Part shown: positions 1 to 9,114 of the stretch, in pieces
Layout of the letters: each line of letters begins with the position of its first letter
How positions within the stretch are numbered: position 1 is the first letter of the stretch
Assembly (NCBI RefSeq): GCF_023715655.1
Contig: NZ_JAMBON010000015.1
Coordinates: forward strand, 1 to 64,000
Direction of reading: 5' to 3'
Source of the DNA: Oceanobacillus luteolus
GTDB taxonomy: Bacteria; Bacillota; Bacilli; Bacillales; Amphibacillaceae
Length of the DNA stretch: 64,000 bases
The notes under the pieces: generated by a model
Databases searched by the model: none
What the model was told of the DNA's origin: nothing
Seen by the model: the letters and a program-made list of their open reading frames with translations, nothing else
Program-made: the position numbers and the translations under genes

Positions 1-93
1 CTCGTCTTAACTGCAAGAAAACTAGTGCGTTTGGTGGATGCGCTACTACGTAAAAACCAAATTTACACGCCGGAAAGGAGCGTACATACATGA
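1..93 (+). CDS. C-terminal end of an IS110-family transposase (partial)
   Basis: The first 30 codons are open from base 1 to a TGA at 91-93 and read as a basic tail with the pattern TARKLVRLVDALLRKNQIY. That pattern is typical of the last residues of IS110/IS1111-type transposases, whose DEDD catalytic part lies in the missing upstream region. The element enters from outside the window, so whether it is intact cannot be judged. The call rests on a short stretch, but the TARKL.R...ALLR.N..Y pattern is characteristic. Confidence 0.65.
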   Translation, partial: LVLTARKLVRLVDALLRKNQIYTPERSVHT

Positions 94-448
94 AGCATGA
101 TTAGCTTCTAAATCCTTCCAATAATTTCCAGTAAATTCGCATAACTTTACTGGGTTAGTTTAGTGTTGCCTTTTTTAAGGATAATGCACCTTGATAACTG
201 AACAATTATTTATTTACCTCTTGACATATCACCGCAGGTCTTTTTGCTGACTGTGATTATACTAACACAGGAAAAAGGAGAAAACAGTTACAGGGGAATT
301 AAGAGTGGATGACATCAATTACAGTTCATCTACATTTACCGCCTTCTGTAATGAAAATGCAATAAATGACGCTAAACCGCAATTTAGTATGACAATATTA
401 CGGCGATACTACATCTTCCGCCATGTCTATGCAAGCTCTTTTCCATAA
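94..448. other. Non-coding stretch between the transposase end and the DUF1002 gene
   Basis: No ORF with a plausible start is seen here. It probably holds the right end of the IS110-type element, because members of that family carry untranslated sequence after the transposase stop. IS110 elements often lack clear terminal inverted repeats, and I could not place the junction. The segment is AT-rich, with no tRNA or obvious large hairpin. Confidence 0.4.
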
Positions 449-480
449 AAATAGAGCCTTTTCCATTGGAAAAGACTCCA
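449..480 (-). terminator. Terminator of the DUF1002 gene
   Basis: On the minus strand an 11-bp stem (453-463 with 467-477, one G-U-type mismatch, 3-nt loop) is followed by a run of T. It lies 13 bases past the stop of the DUF1002 gene. Confidence 0.75.
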
Positions 481-492
481 TCAATCTAAGAA

Positions 493-1380
493 CTAATTGA
501 ACAATCCTCTAAATAAATTTCCTATACCTTCAAATAAATCTGCGAAAAAGTTAGCGACCTTCTCCCAAAATCCTTGATCAAGGCCAAGTTCTTCTGCCTT
601 TTGCGTTACACTATCCGCAATATTCTTCAATTGATCACGAACACCACTAAAATCGATATCGAGTTCTCGCATCCGGTCGAATAAATCAATAAGCATTTGA
701 CGATCCTGCTCGCTAAGATTGATTTCCAGCTTGTTCAATTGTTCACTGACGATTTGTTCCACTTCTTCACGTGTTACCGGATTTTGTTCAGCAATCATTT
801 GTTTTATCTCCGTAAGCAATTGGGAAACATTTTCTTCACTGACGCCTTCCCTTTCAGCTAGATCAGTAGCAACGACAAGCTCATCATTCGCAAGCTCCAT
901 CCGTTCCTTGTCGAGCTCAACACCTTCCACATCATATGCCTTATAAATACCCGTTAGTGCAGAATGACCAGTTACAGCAATTGGAGAAACGACATCGACC
1001 GTCACGTTTTCCGCTCCTGCAGTAAGTAAAGCATTCTCATACATCTCACTTGTTACCTTGGTGATGTTTTCAGGCGTCAATATATTAACAACAAGACCTT
1101 CACCATTATTTTCTAATTTGATTAACGCTGAAGAGTACATATTCGCATTAGGATTTCCATTAATATAGTTCGCATAGTCTTGACCAGTGACATCATGTTC
1201 CTCAACCGCTTCATTCTCACCAAGGCCTAGCGCTTCACGGACGTCCTGCCTTTGCGATTCCGAAAGTTGTTCTCCGTAAATGAGGATACTTTCTGAAACA
1301 GCAGCTACAGGTGCAGCTAATCCAATAGAGAAAATTGCTACAAACAATAATGTCAGCATCGTTTTGGTCATCTTTTTCAT
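493..1380 (-). CDS. Secreted DUF1002 family protein (YpuA-like)
   Basis: The 295-residue product starts with a Sec signal peptide (KK at residues 2-3, hydrophobic segment about 8-27, AAPVAA cleavage-like site). The rest follows the DUF1002 pattern seen in B. subtilis YpuA: an N-terminal alpha/beta part with SALTGIYKAYD near residue 150, then a helical glutamate- and glutamine-rich region, and a short hydrophobic C-terminal helix. The start ATG at 1380 is preceded by AAAGGGGTG. The gene is monocistronic with its own terminator. The molecular function of DUF1002 proteins is not known to me; extracytoplasmic location is inferred from the signal peptide. Confidence 0.85.
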   Translation of the reverse strand: MKKMTKTMLTLLFVAIFSIGLAAPVAAVSESILIYGEQLSESQRQDVREALGLGENEAVEEHDVTGQDYANYINGNPNANMYSSALIKLENNGEGLVVNILTPENITKVTSEMYENALLTAGAENVTVDVVSPIAVTGHSALTGIYKAYDVEGVELDKERMELANDELVVATDLAEREGVSEENVSQLLTEIKQMIAEQNPVTREEVEQIVSEQLNKLEINLSEQDRQMLIDLFDRMRELDIDFSGVRDQLKNIADSVTQKAEELGLDQGFWEKVANFFADLFEGIGNLFRGLFN

Positions 1381-1641
1381 GATTCAACACCCCTTTAAAG
1401 AAGTCAAGAACATCTAACTTCAATTATCCCTTTTATATAATTTGAGAGGGACTTGCAATTATTATACCTTTTTCATTGAAAAAAGAACACTTTAAGTTCG
1501 AATTTGACCCGTCTGTATACATGAGCAGATTCCTTTAAAAATACTTCGGGATACGTTATATTTAGAGTAACGAAATATTCGTGGGAAAGAAGGGTATTAC
1601 AAATTAGTTATCAAGAAACCATCAATCGAAACTTAGTCATC

Positions 1642-2844
1642 ATGTGGTTTGCCAACTTTTTTGTCAGCGGAAGTATGACAATGGTAATTCCATTCATTTC
1701 TTTGTATATCGATTCTATGGGTAACTTTTCTGACGCATATGTGCAAACATGGTCTGGTATTATATTCGCAGTAACTTTTATCTCTGCCTTTATATTCTCA
1801 CCGATCTGGGGGAAAATTGGTGATCGATATGGCAGGAAAAATATTTTAATTATGTCCGCATTTGGAATAGGAATATCTGTTTTATTAATGGGGTTTGCCA
1901 CAACCGTTTGGCAACTTTTTTTATTGAGATTCCTGATGGGGATTGTGACAGGTTTCATCCCCATGTCTCAAGCATTAATCTCTGTGCAGACACCGGAGAA
2001 ATCAGCGGGCAAAGTGCTTGGAACGCTTCAAACCGGAAGTATTACAGGCGCATTAATGGGGCCAATGCTTGGTGGAGCTCTAGCAGACTCCTTTGGTTAT
2101 GCAAGCACATTTAAATGGGTATCCGTAACACTTTTCTTATCAGCGATACTCGTATTCTTCATTAAAGAAGTACAGTTAAAGGTATCAAAAGATGACCGTG
2201 ACTCTAAATCTTATACAAGTAAAGAAGTCATTCAGCATATCGTAGGTAATCCAGTCCTATTTGTCGTCATTCTTCTATCGATGTTGATTCAAATTGCACA
2301 CTTCAGTATCCAGCCAATCTTGTCCTTGTTCGTGGAGGAGATTCATGGTCCAGTAAACATCGCATTTTTCGCAGGAATGGCATTTTCAGCGGCGGGTCTC
2401 GGAACATTATTATTCTCACGAAGACTCGGGAAACTTGGTGACAAAATAGGATATATCAAAATTTTGATCGTCTTGCTATTCGCAGCAGGACTCATCTACT
2501 TGCCAGGAGCATTTGTAACAAACATCTGGCAGCTTGTTGTATTACGTTTCTTGCTTGGTGTAGCGATTGGAGGAATTGTACCATTAAGGGTTGCATATAT
2601 CCGGAAAGCCGCTCCCCTATCGATGCAAGGTGAAGTGCTCGGCTATAATACGAGCCTACGCTTTCTAGGGAACGTAATTGGACCGGCACTTGGCGGATTG
2701 ATTGCTGCGTCATTCGGATTTTCCGCAGTTTTCTATATCACTAGTGCATTACTCCTGATAAGTGGAGTCATTATGCTCTATACTTGGTATACAAGTGAAT
2801 ATGAAGGTAAAGAGTCAAAGCTCTTTTCGATATTAAAGCAATAA
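1642..2844 (+). CDS. MFS multidrug efflux transporter (MdtG/YttB-like)
   Basis: About 400 residues with twelve predicted membrane helices. The MFS signature between helices 2 and 3 reads GKIGDRYGRKN (about residue 52), and the related motif GKLGDKIGY appears in the second half. The opening WFANFFVSGSMTMVIPF is typical of drug/H+ antiporters of the MdtG group. The start is uncertain. ATG 1642 has no ribosome binding site, whereas AGAAGGG at 1588-1594 sits 8 bases before an in-frame ATT at 1603. The 13 extra residues encoded there (QETINRNLVI) fit the family's usual N-terminus. No in-frame ATG, GTG or TTG lies upstream. The substrate is unknown. Confidence 0.85.
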   Translation: MWFANFFVSGSMTMVIPFISLYIDSMGNFSDAYVQTWSGIIFAVTFISAFIFSPIWGKIGDRYGRKNILIMSAFGIGISVLLMGFATTVWQLFLLRFLMGIVTGFIPMSQALISVQTPEKSAGKVLGTLQTGSITGALMGPMLGGALADSFGYASTFKWVSVTLFLSAILVFFIKEVQLKVSKDDRDSKSYTSKEVIQHIVGNPVLFVVILLSMLIQIAHFSIQPILSLFVEEIHGPVNIAFFAGMAFSAAGLGTLLFSRRLGKLGDKIGYIKILIVLLFAAGLIYLPGAFVTNIWQLVVLRFLLGVAIGGIVPLRVAYIRKAAPLSMQGEVLGYNTSLRFLGNVIGPALGGLIAASFGFSAVFYITSALLLISGVIMLYTWYTSEYEGKESKLFSILKQ

Positions 2845-2847
2845 AAT

Positions 2848-2883
2848 AAAGCTTGGGAAGCCACTACTTCTCAAGCTTTTCCT
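2848..2883 (+). terminator. Terminator of the MFS gene
   Basis: Inverted repeat AAAGCTTG/CAAGCTTT extended by GAAG/CTTC across one mismatch, 6-nt loop, followed by TTTT. It starts four bases after the stop codon. Confidence 0.8.
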
Positions 2884-3011
2884 ATGCTGAAAAATTGCTT
2901 TTTCCTCATATATAGGATTATACTAACAACATCATGATCATATAGCGAATACAGTAGTTTCACAGCCTGTGAACAGAAGATAAACATTTCAACATAGAAA
3001 GTGTGATAGAT

Positions 3012-3257
3012 ATGGGCATTGTCGTCGTCGAAATTTGTGACGGAAATACGATAACGATGGTTGATGTGGAAGAGATTTTAGAATCGGAATTCCCTGAAGT
3101 AGCCGTCATCATGAATACATGCCTAAACTTTTGTGGACTCTGTGCGGTCCGTCCCTATGCACTAGTAAACAATAAACGGGTCTTTGGAAAAACACCGGAA
3201 GAATGTTTGGATAAGATTCGGGTAGCAATAAAGGAAGAACTTGCTCAATACTCATGA
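3012..3257 (+). CDS. DUF1450 family small protein (YuzB-like)
   Basis: An 81-residue soluble protein related to B. subtilis YuzB/DUF1450. The conserved features are the NTCLNFCGLCAVRPYALVN block (cysteines near residues 37, 41 and 44) and the later GKTPEECLDKI. The paired cysteines suggest a thioredoxin-like or metal/disulfide site, but no activity is established. GTG at 3003 is in frame; ATG 3012 was chosen because it leaves AGAAAGTG at a usable distance. The C-terminal codons form the left arm of the terminator that follows. Confidence 0.8.
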   Translation: MGIVVVEICDGNTITMVDVEEILESEFPEVAVIMNTCLNFCGLCAVRPYALVNNKRVFGKTPEECLDKIRVAIKEELAQYS

Positions 3258-3276
3258 GCGAGTTCTTCCTTTTTTC
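3234..3276 (+). terminator. Terminator overlapping the DUF1450 stop
   Basis: GAAGAACT..GCTC (from 3234) pairs with GAGC.AGTTCTTC (3261-3273 region), loop about 9 nt, followed by CTTTTTT. The left arm is inside the coding sequence. Confidence 0.8.
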
Positions 3277-3320
3277 AACATTTCCCGGGAAATACTTATT
3301 ATTTTGTCGAAACCTTATAT

Positions 3321-4490
3321 CTATAAGCTGGCTTGTAATATAGCCAAAGAGTCTTCTCTGTCCAACTTCTTGAATACACCATATTGCTCTCGTACTGCTA
3401 CTGCTTTATCTGCCATCAATTCGAGGCTATCTTCACCAATATCATAATCTGACAATCTGCTTGGAGCGCCTATCCGGTTCCAAAACGCACGCAGCTCTTC
3501 AATTCCTGCTAAAGCTACTTCTTTATCAGCTTTACCAGTCGGATCCACATTAAATACTCGAATCGCCAACTGTTTGAAGCGATCAACGTTTTCTTCATCG
3601 AGCACATGTTTCATCCAATTTGGGAATAAGATAGCAAGCCCTCCACCATGCGGGATATCATGCACTGCGGAAACGGCATGTTCCAAGTTATGCGTAGCCC
3701 AATCGCCTCTTAAACCTACACTAACCATTCCATTTAAAGCATACGTGCCGCTTAGCATCATTACTTCACGATACTCGTAATTCTCCGGCTCCTCCAAAAG
3801 TTTAGGTGCTGTTTCTATTACTGTCTGTAAAATGGATTCACAGAAACGGTCCTGCATTGGTGTATTTGAAGTCAAATGGAAATAATGCTCAAATACATGG
3901 GACATGATATCAACAATCCCATATATCGTCTGGTCTTTCGGTACTGAGAATGTATACGTCGGATCTAAGATAGAAAACTTCGGATAGACGAGTGGAGAAC
4001 CCCAACCATGTTTTTCCTTTATTTCCCAATTTGTAATGACAGACCCGGCATTCATTTCTGAACCGGTTGCTGCCAATGTTAAAATGGTACCAAGAGGAAG
4101 CGCATCGGAAGCTGATTCTTTTTTCATAATGATATCCCAAACATCTATATCCGTCTTAGCTCCAATAGCTATAGCTTTCGTACAGTCAATAGTACTCCCT
4201 CCCCCGACTGCAAGGAGGAAGTCGATACCTTCACGTTTACAAATCTCAATCCCTTTTTGGACCGTAGATAATCTTGGATTTGGTTCTACCCCTGGAAGTT
4301 CGAATACATCTGCATCAATTTCAGCTAATTTTTCCATGACTTGGTCATAGATTCCGTTTCGTTTAATACTGCCTCCACCATAAACGAGCAATATTTTCTT
4401 GCCATAGCGGGAGACTTCCTTTGGCAATAAATCAATTTGACCTTTTCCGAATAACAGCTTCGTAGGATTACTGAAAATGAAGTTATCCAT
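3321..4490 (-). CDS. Iron-containing alcohol dehydrogenase (YugJ/BdhA-like)
   Basis: 389 residues, normal length for the NADH-dependent butanol dehydrogenase group of family III alcohol dehydrogenases. GGGS at 38-41 and GGGSTID at 96-102 form the dinucleotide-binding region. The metal ligands are readable as Asp194, His198, His267 and His281, with the spacing found in FucO-type enzymes. It should reduce an aldehyde to an alcohol, or the reverse, with NAD(P)H in the cytoplasm; the substrate cannot be read from sequence. ATG 4490 has GAGGAGGTTGATGT before it. ridA ends 18 bases upstream, so the two are probably co-transcribed. Confidence 0.9.
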   Translation of the reverse strand: MDNFIFSNPTKLLFGKGQIDLLPKEVSRYGKKILLVYGGGSIKRNGIYDQVMEKLAEIDADVFELPGVEPNPRLSTVQKGIEICKREGIDFLLAVGGGSTIDCTKAIAIGAKTDIDVWDIIMKKESASDALPLGTILTLAATGSEMNAGSVITNWEIKEKHGWGSPLVYPKFSILDPTYTFSVPKDQTIYGIVDIMSHVFEHYFHLTSNTPMQDRFCESILQTVIETAPKLLEEPENYEYREVMMLSGTYALNGMVSVGLRGDWATHNLEHAVSAVHDIPHGGGLAILFPNWMKHVLDEENVDRFKQLAIRVFNVDPTGKADKEVALAGIEELRAFWNRIGAPSRLSDYDIGEDSLELMADKAVAVREQYGVFKKLDREDSLAILQASL

Positions 4491-4507
4491 ACATCAACCT
4501 CCTCAGA

Positions 4508-4885
4508 TTACTCTACATGTGCAATACAATCGATTTCCACCAATACATCTTTTGGTAAACGGCTTACCTCTATCGTTGCTCTTGCAGGATAAGGTTCAAT
4601 TAAATAATTTCCATAGATTTCATTTACAGTCGCAAAATCTTCCATGGAATTTAAATAGATTGTAAATTTCACTGCCTGTGAAAAATCAGTCCCGGCTTCT
4701 TTAAGGACAGCCTTCAAGTTTTCCATGACTTGTTCTGTTTGTTTTTCTATTCCCTCTACAATTTCCCCTGTTTCAGGATCTACCGGAATTTGTCCAGAAA
4801 CAAAAAGAAATTCACCTGCTTGAATCGCTTGAGAGTATGGACCAATTGCTGCTGGAGCATTTTCTGTGTTAATTGCTTTAACCAT
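4508..4885 (-). CDS. ridA: RidA family enamine/imine deaminase
   Basis: 125 residues with the full YjgF/YER057c/UK114 pattern: IGPYSQA (14-20), VSGQIP (29-34), and the signature [20 protein letters not shown] (100-119). Arg102, which binds the carboxylate of the substrate, is present. These trimeric proteins hydrolyse reactive 2-aminoacrylate-type intermediates made by PLP enzymes. In B. subtilis the homologue YabJ also affects purine gene regulation. ATG 4885 follows AAAGGAGGAA. It is the first gene of a two-gene unit with the alcohol dehydrogenase. Confidence 0.93.
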   Translation of the reverse strand: MVKAINTENAPAAIGPYSQAIQAGEFLFVSGQIPVDPETGEIVEGIEKQTEQVMENLKAVLKEAGTDFSQAVKFTIYLNSMEDFATVNEIYGNYLIEPYPARATIEVSRLPKDVLVEIDCIAHVE

Positions 4886-4940
4886 GACTATTCCTCCTTT
4901 TTAAATCTAACTTTATTCTACCATTATGCTAATTATCTTT

Positions 4941-6275
4941 CTATTTGAATAGATCTTTTTCACGAAATTTACCGTAACGGAAATAGAGAAAAGCAATGAC
5001 ACTGCTAATTAAGAAGCTGACGCCCATCCCCATTGCAATTCCTTGCTCGCCGAATAGTTCAGAAAACAACCAAGTTAATGGATAACGCAGGATCCAAAAT
5101 GAAATGATATTCAGAATAAGGACCTGGTACATCGCACCAGCTGCCCTAACAATCCCATTCAGAATAAAGTTAATTCCTAAAAATGGATAACAGAGTGCAA
5201 TAATCGCTAAATACGTCCGACCAAACTCTACGGATGCTTCATCACGGATAAATAGCTTGATGGCATATTCTCCAAACAGGATGATGAGGATTCCAATGCC
5301 TACCATGATTGCGAAGTTGAATAACACACCATACTTGGCTATCTGATTCACTCGCTTCCAGTTCTTAATCCCAATGTTTTGTCCTGCCATACTCGTCACT
5401 GCAGTACTTAGAGCATGGGCAGGAAGCATAATAAGACTATCGAGACGTTGAGCTGCGGTAAATCCAGCAACGACTGCGCCGCCAAATGAAGTGACAACAC
5501 TCATGATCGCTGCAGATCCGGCTGATATAACAGCCATTTGCAGACCTGAGGGTATTCCAAGGTTGAAAATCAGTCGAACTTCCTGCCAAGAAGGAATGGT
5601 AGGTCTAGTAAAAGGGGCAAGCTTATGTCGTTTCAAATGAATAAAACCATAGATGAAAGCCAGACCTTGTGAAACTACCGTTGCATACCCAGCTCCATGA
5701 ATCCCCCAATTAAACACAGAGATAAATAAAGGATCAAGTACAATATTAGCGACAACGGCAACAGTCACAAATTTTAACGGCGTGTTACTGTCCCCAAGTG
5801 CACGCATGACCGTACTCATGAAATTGTATCCGAATAAGAATAGAATCCCAAGGAAATTAATCTGCAAATACACTTTAGCACCCTGAACCATCGAAGCAGG
5901 AGTACCTAAAAGATGAAGCAACTGTTCTGCGAAGAAAAAACCAACGGCACCTAACCCAACCGCAATCAATGTCATCAAGACGACGAATGCATTCAAATAG
6001 CGAATAAGTCCATCTTCATTTCCTTTTCCCTGTTGTTGAGAAAGAATGGTTAGTGCTGCATTATTCAATCCAATGATAAAAGCAAGCACGGTAAACAAAA
6101 TGGTGCTGGAAATTCCAATCGAACCTAATGCCGTAGCTCCTAATAAATTCCCAACCCACAAACTGTCAATAAACTGATAGGAAGTTTGCAATAAATTCGC
6201 GAGCAGTATCGGCCAAGAAAAGGAGATTAAATGTTTTAATATGTTTCCTTCCGTAAAATCATGTTGCTTTCTCAT
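4941..6275 (-). CDS. MATE family efflux transporter
   Basis: 444 residues with twelve membrane helices in two repeated halves, each opening with the MATE pattern (ISFSWPILLANLLQTSYQFID near residue 17; LGIPSGLQMAVISAG near 243). These are Na+- or H+-driven exporters of cationic drugs and metabolites. I set the start at ATG 6275 (MRKQHDF) because AAAGGCTGG precedes it. The in-frame ATG at 6296 lacks a ribosome site and would add seven unlikely residues. It is a single gene, followed downstream by ridA on the same strand after 55 bases. Confidence 0.88.
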   Translation of the reverse strand: MRKQHDFTEGNILKHLISFSWPILLANLLQTSYQFIDSLWVGNLLGATALGSIGISSTILFTVLAFIIGLNNAALTILSQQQGKGNEDGLIRYLNAFVVLMTLIAVGLGAVGFFFAEQLLHLLGTPASMVQGAKVYLQINFLGILFLFGYNFMSTVMRALGDSNTPLKFVTVAVVANIVLDPLFISVFNWGIHGAGYATVVSQGLAFIYGFIHLKRHKLAPFTRPTIPSWQEVRLIFNLGIPSGLQMAVISAGSAAIMSVVTSFGGAVVAGFTAAQRLDSLIMLPAHALSTAVTSMAGQNIGIKNWKRVNQIAKYGVLFNFAIMVGIGILIILFGEYAIKLFIRDEASVEFGRTYLAIIALCYPFLGINFILNGIVRAAGAMYQVLILNIISFWILRYPLTWLFSELFGEQGIAMGMGVSFLISSVIAFLYFRYGKFREKDLFK

Positions 6276-6337
6276 TATCAAACCAGCCTTTATCATTTTA
6301 TCTAATCTTTATCATACCCGAAAGAATGAGATAAGCA

Positions 6338-6372
6338 AAAAGAGAGGTCCTTGTTTTACAGGACCTCTCCTA
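6338..6372 (-). terminator. Terminator of the TRAP transporter operon
   Basis: GAGAGGTCC (6342-6350) pairs perfectly with GGACCTCTC (6361-6369); on the minus strand the stem runs into TTTTTGC. It lies just past the fused permease stop. Confidence 0.85.
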
Positions 6373-6397
6373 TCATATTAATGCATAGCCTTTACTA

Positions 6398-8464
6398 TTA
6401 AGCTCCGGCTGGCTCTTTTTTGTCGTTGCCCTTATTTCTGCTCATAAATTGAGTAGCGAGCATGACAACAAAAATAACCGCTCCAATTAAATCTGTGTTT
6501 CCTTCTGGGTACATTAACAGAATACCTGCGGCAAAAGCAACTAATCGTTCCGCCCAGTGCAACTTACGGTACCAGAAACCAATGAGTCCAGCACCAATCG
6601 CAATCATTCCTGTAATGGCAGTGATGATGATCCATGTCAAACCAAAGAACGTGACATCGATCATTAATAACTGTGGCTCAAATATGAACATATACGGAAT
6701 GATAAAGGCTGCTATAGCAAGTTTGGATGCATTAACCCCAGTACGTATCGGCTCTCCCCCGGAGATACCGGTTGCCGCAAATGCTGCCAGCGCAACAGGA
6801 GGAGTCACATCCGCCAGAATTCCGTAGAAGAATACGAACATATGAGCAGCGAGCACGTGAATTCCTAGCTCATATTGATCACTTAAAGCCATAATTGCAG
6901 GTAATGCAATCGTTGACGTAATAATATAGTTAGCTGTAGTCGGTGAACCCATTCCAATGATAAGGGATGTGATCATAGTAAATACTAGAGTTAACAAGAT
7001 TAATCCCATCTCATTGGATGTAATGGCAGCCGCTAAACCAACTAGACCGTTACCTAACTTCAGACCTAAACCTGTCTTCGTTACAACACCAACGATAATA
7101 CCAGCAGAAGCTGTTGCGGCAGCTACACCTAATGCAGTCCGCGCACCATCTGTCAACGCAGAAAAGAACTTACCAAGAGTAAATTTACCATTTTCATCTA
7201 AGAACATGTTCGTTTCTTTACTGAACAGACTGACGACAATCGCTGAAAGAATACCATAAATTGCTGTACGTTCTATACTCACTCCAGCAAATAAGAAGTA
7301 AACAATAGCTAGAATTGGTAATAGTAAATAAATCTTTTTAAAGACTTTTTTCTTATCTGGCAATTCCTCTTTTGGAAGACCAAGCAACCCGAGACGTTTT
7401 GCCTCAAAGTGAGTCATTACCCAAATACCGGTAAAGTACAGAAGCGCTGGGATCACAGCAGCTTTTGCAATGTCCCAATACGGAACTCCTGCAAATTCAA
7501 TCATTAGAAAAGCAGCTGCCCCCATAATAGGTGGCATAATTTGTCCACCAGTTGATGAAGCCGCTTCAACCGCTCCGGCAAAGTTCGGTTTATATCCCAA
7601 CCGTTTCATCATCGGGATTGTATAGGAACCAGTAGTTACCGTATTTGCTACAGAGCTTCCGGATATCGTACCGTTTAACGCACTTCCGAAAATAGCCACC
7701 TTCGCAGGTCCTCCAACACGGCGACCAGCAATAGCTAATGCTAGATCATTAAAATAGTTACCTACACCTGTTTGAACTAGAAAAGCACCAAATAATAGGA
7801 ATAGGAAAATATAAGTAGAAGACACTTGTAATGGTGTTCCTAGTATTCCTTCTGTTGTAAAGAACATCGAATTGACCAACTGTTGTAGAGACAAGCCACG
7901 GTGCATCAACATACCTGGCATGTATGGACCAAACAACGCATACAAGAGGAATACTACCGCTATAATAACTATTGGTAATCCCACAGCACGTCTAGCAGCT
8001 TCTAAAACTAGTAAAACCGCTATTCCACCAATCAGCAGTTGCGTGTTATCAATACCTCCGACTTTCACCACTAACGTATCATAGAATAATGGCCAGTAGG
8101 CACACACAACGATGGATAATACTACTAATATCCAATCATACCAAGCCACACTCGTCTTCTTCATTCCTCGTTTCGCTGGAAACAGCATGAAAATAAGTGA
8201 CAAAGCAAAACCTAAGTGAATCGTACGTTGGATATATGCTGTGTATGCACCAAAGATCCCTGTATAAAGGTGGAATAAAGAAAATGCAACTAACACAATA
8301 AAGACAACCCAGCCAAGGATTCCGGTCAGCTTTCTCGTATTCGATTCGATATCATATTTTTCCATTAACTTCTGTTGTTCTTCCAAAGATAATTCTTGCT
8401 CGTTCGAATTCGTATTCTCAGTATCTGTTAATTTATTTTTGTTGTTTTTATTTTGATCGCTCAT
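6398..8464 (-). CDS. TRAP transporter fused permease (4TM/12TM, DctQM-type)
   Basis: A 688-residue integral membrane protein. After a charged cytoplasmic N-terminus (about 45 residues rich in N, K and E), four helices correspond to the small DctQ-like subunit. The rest is the large DctM-like subunit, with repeated glycine-rich hairpins such as GSALNGTISGSSVANTVTTG (about 265-285) and GMGSPTTANYIITST. This fused form is the usual partner of TAXI-type binding proteins, driving Na+- or H+-coupled uptake of organic acids. ATG 8464 has AAGGAGTGA before it; the TTG at 8467 is an artefact. The start overlaps the end of the DUF1850 gene by 17 bases. Confidence 0.93.
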   Translation of the reverse strand: MSDQNKNNKNKLTDTENTNSNEQELSLEEQQKLMEKYDIESNTRKLTGILGWVVFIVLVAFSLFHLYTGIFGAYTAYIQRTIHLGFALSLIFMLFPAKRGMKKTSVAWYDWILVVLSIVVCAYWPLFYDTLVVKVGGIDNTQLLIGGIAVLLVLEAARRAVGLPIVIIAVVFLLYALFGPYMPGMLMHRGLSLQQLVNSMFFTTEGILGTPLQVSSTYIFLFLLFGAFLVQTGVGNYFNDLALAIAGRRVGGPAKVAIFGSALNGTISGSSVANTVTTGSYTIPMMKRLGYKPNFAGAVEAASSTGGQIMPPIMGAAAFLMIEFAGVPYWDIAKAAVIPALLYFTGIWVMTHFEAKRLGLLGLPKEELPDKKKVFKKIYLLLPILAIVYFLFAGVSIERTAIYGILSAIVVSLFSKETNMFLDENGKFTLGKFFSALTDGARTALGVAAATASAGIIVGVVTKTGLGLKLGNGLVGLAAAITSNEMGLILLTLVFTMITSLIIGMGSPTTANYIITSTIALPAIMALSDQYELGIHVLAAHMFVFFYGILADVTPPVALAAFAATGISGGEPIRTGVNASKLAIAAFIIPYMFIFEPQLLMIDVTFFGLTWIIITAITGMIAIGAGLIGFWYRKLHWAERLVAFAAGILLMYPEGNTDLIGAVIFVVMLATQFMSRNKGNDKKEPAGA

Positions 8465-8978
8465 CAATCTTCACTCCTTTCAGATAACTCCATAGGGGCA
8501 ACTTGTCTACTTTCACCGTATACCAAGCCCCCGGTTCAAAGTAATCGTTGAACCAAACCATTTTTTCTTCCATATGATTCTTCCATCGCAAACGATGCTT
8601 AGAAACTGTCTTTCCGTTTCGTATTTTCATGGATTCAAATACATTATTTAAGTTGCCTAAATGATATCTTCCATCTTTGTATTCAAATGTCTGCCCCTCC
8701 TCTACAGTAGAAGGCATGCCAATACCAAAGGATTCGAAAATGATCTCATCCTGTATAATCGTTAAGTTTTCTGTAACATGGTATTTCTCAACAACATCTG
8801 TCAAATGAATGGAATGAGTAAATATAATGTCAAACTGGTCACCTGCATCTATTGGTAAATAGGCTGCAAGTTCATCAGTATTTTCTTTATAAAAGACCAA
8901 CGCACTCTTAAAAGGGATAAACAATAGAGTAATGAGCAGAAGTGGGATAGAAACGAAAATAATTGTTTTAAATTTCAT
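8448..8978 (-). CDS. DUF1850 domain protein of a TAXI-TRAP operon
   Basis: 176 residues with one N-terminal hydrophobic segment (about 6-24, signal anchor or signal peptide) and then a compact domain. The domain carries the DUF1850 hallmark FTHSIHLTDVVEKY (about 59-72) and later ESFGIGMPS. DUF1850 genes commonly sit between the binding protein and the fused permease of TAXI-TRAP systems, as here; their exact role is unsettled. ATG 8978 (MKFKTIIF) is chosen over 8996 because GGTGAT is correctly placed. Topology implies the domain faces outside. Confidence 0.85.
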   Translation of the reverse strand: MKFKTIIFVSIPLLLITLLFIPFKSALVFYKENTDELAAYLPIDAGDQFDIIFTHSIHLTDVVEKYHVTENLTIIQDEIIFESFGIGMPSTVEEGQTFEYKDGRYHLGNLNNVFESMKIRNGKTVSKHRLRWKNHMEEKMVWFNDYFEPGAWYTVKVDKLPLWSYLKGVKIDERSK

Positions 8979-9049
8979 GGATAAATCACCGCACATGTGG
9001 TATCTGTCAAATGCATCAAATAGGGCTATGTAAATATAAAACCATAAAA

Positions 9050-9091
9050 CAGCCGGCTCTCAAAACAATCTACCGTCTTGACTGCCGGCTG
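9050..9091 (-). terminator. Hairpin between the TAXI gene and DUF1850
   Basis: CAGCCGGC (9050-9057) and GCCGGCTG (9084-9091) are a perfect 8-bp inverted repeat with a 26-nt loop. On the minus strand it runs into TTTTATGGTTTTAT. It probably works as a partial terminator that lowers expression of the membrane subunits relative to the binding protein, or protects the upstream mRNA. Confidence 0.6.
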
Positions 9092-9114
9092 AATATGGTT
9101 ATTCTATTTATTAC

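Noticed and set aside
1235-1423. Minus-strand 62-codon ORF overlapping the start of the DUF1002 gene
   Set aside because: Out-of-frame shadow without a ribosome site; the DUF1002 signal peptide occupies this region.
6462-7259. Plus-strand ORFs inside the TRAP permease, mrp and pst genes
   Set aside because: They are antisense shadows of strongly supported membrane-protein genes, rich in T, P and I, without ribosome sites.
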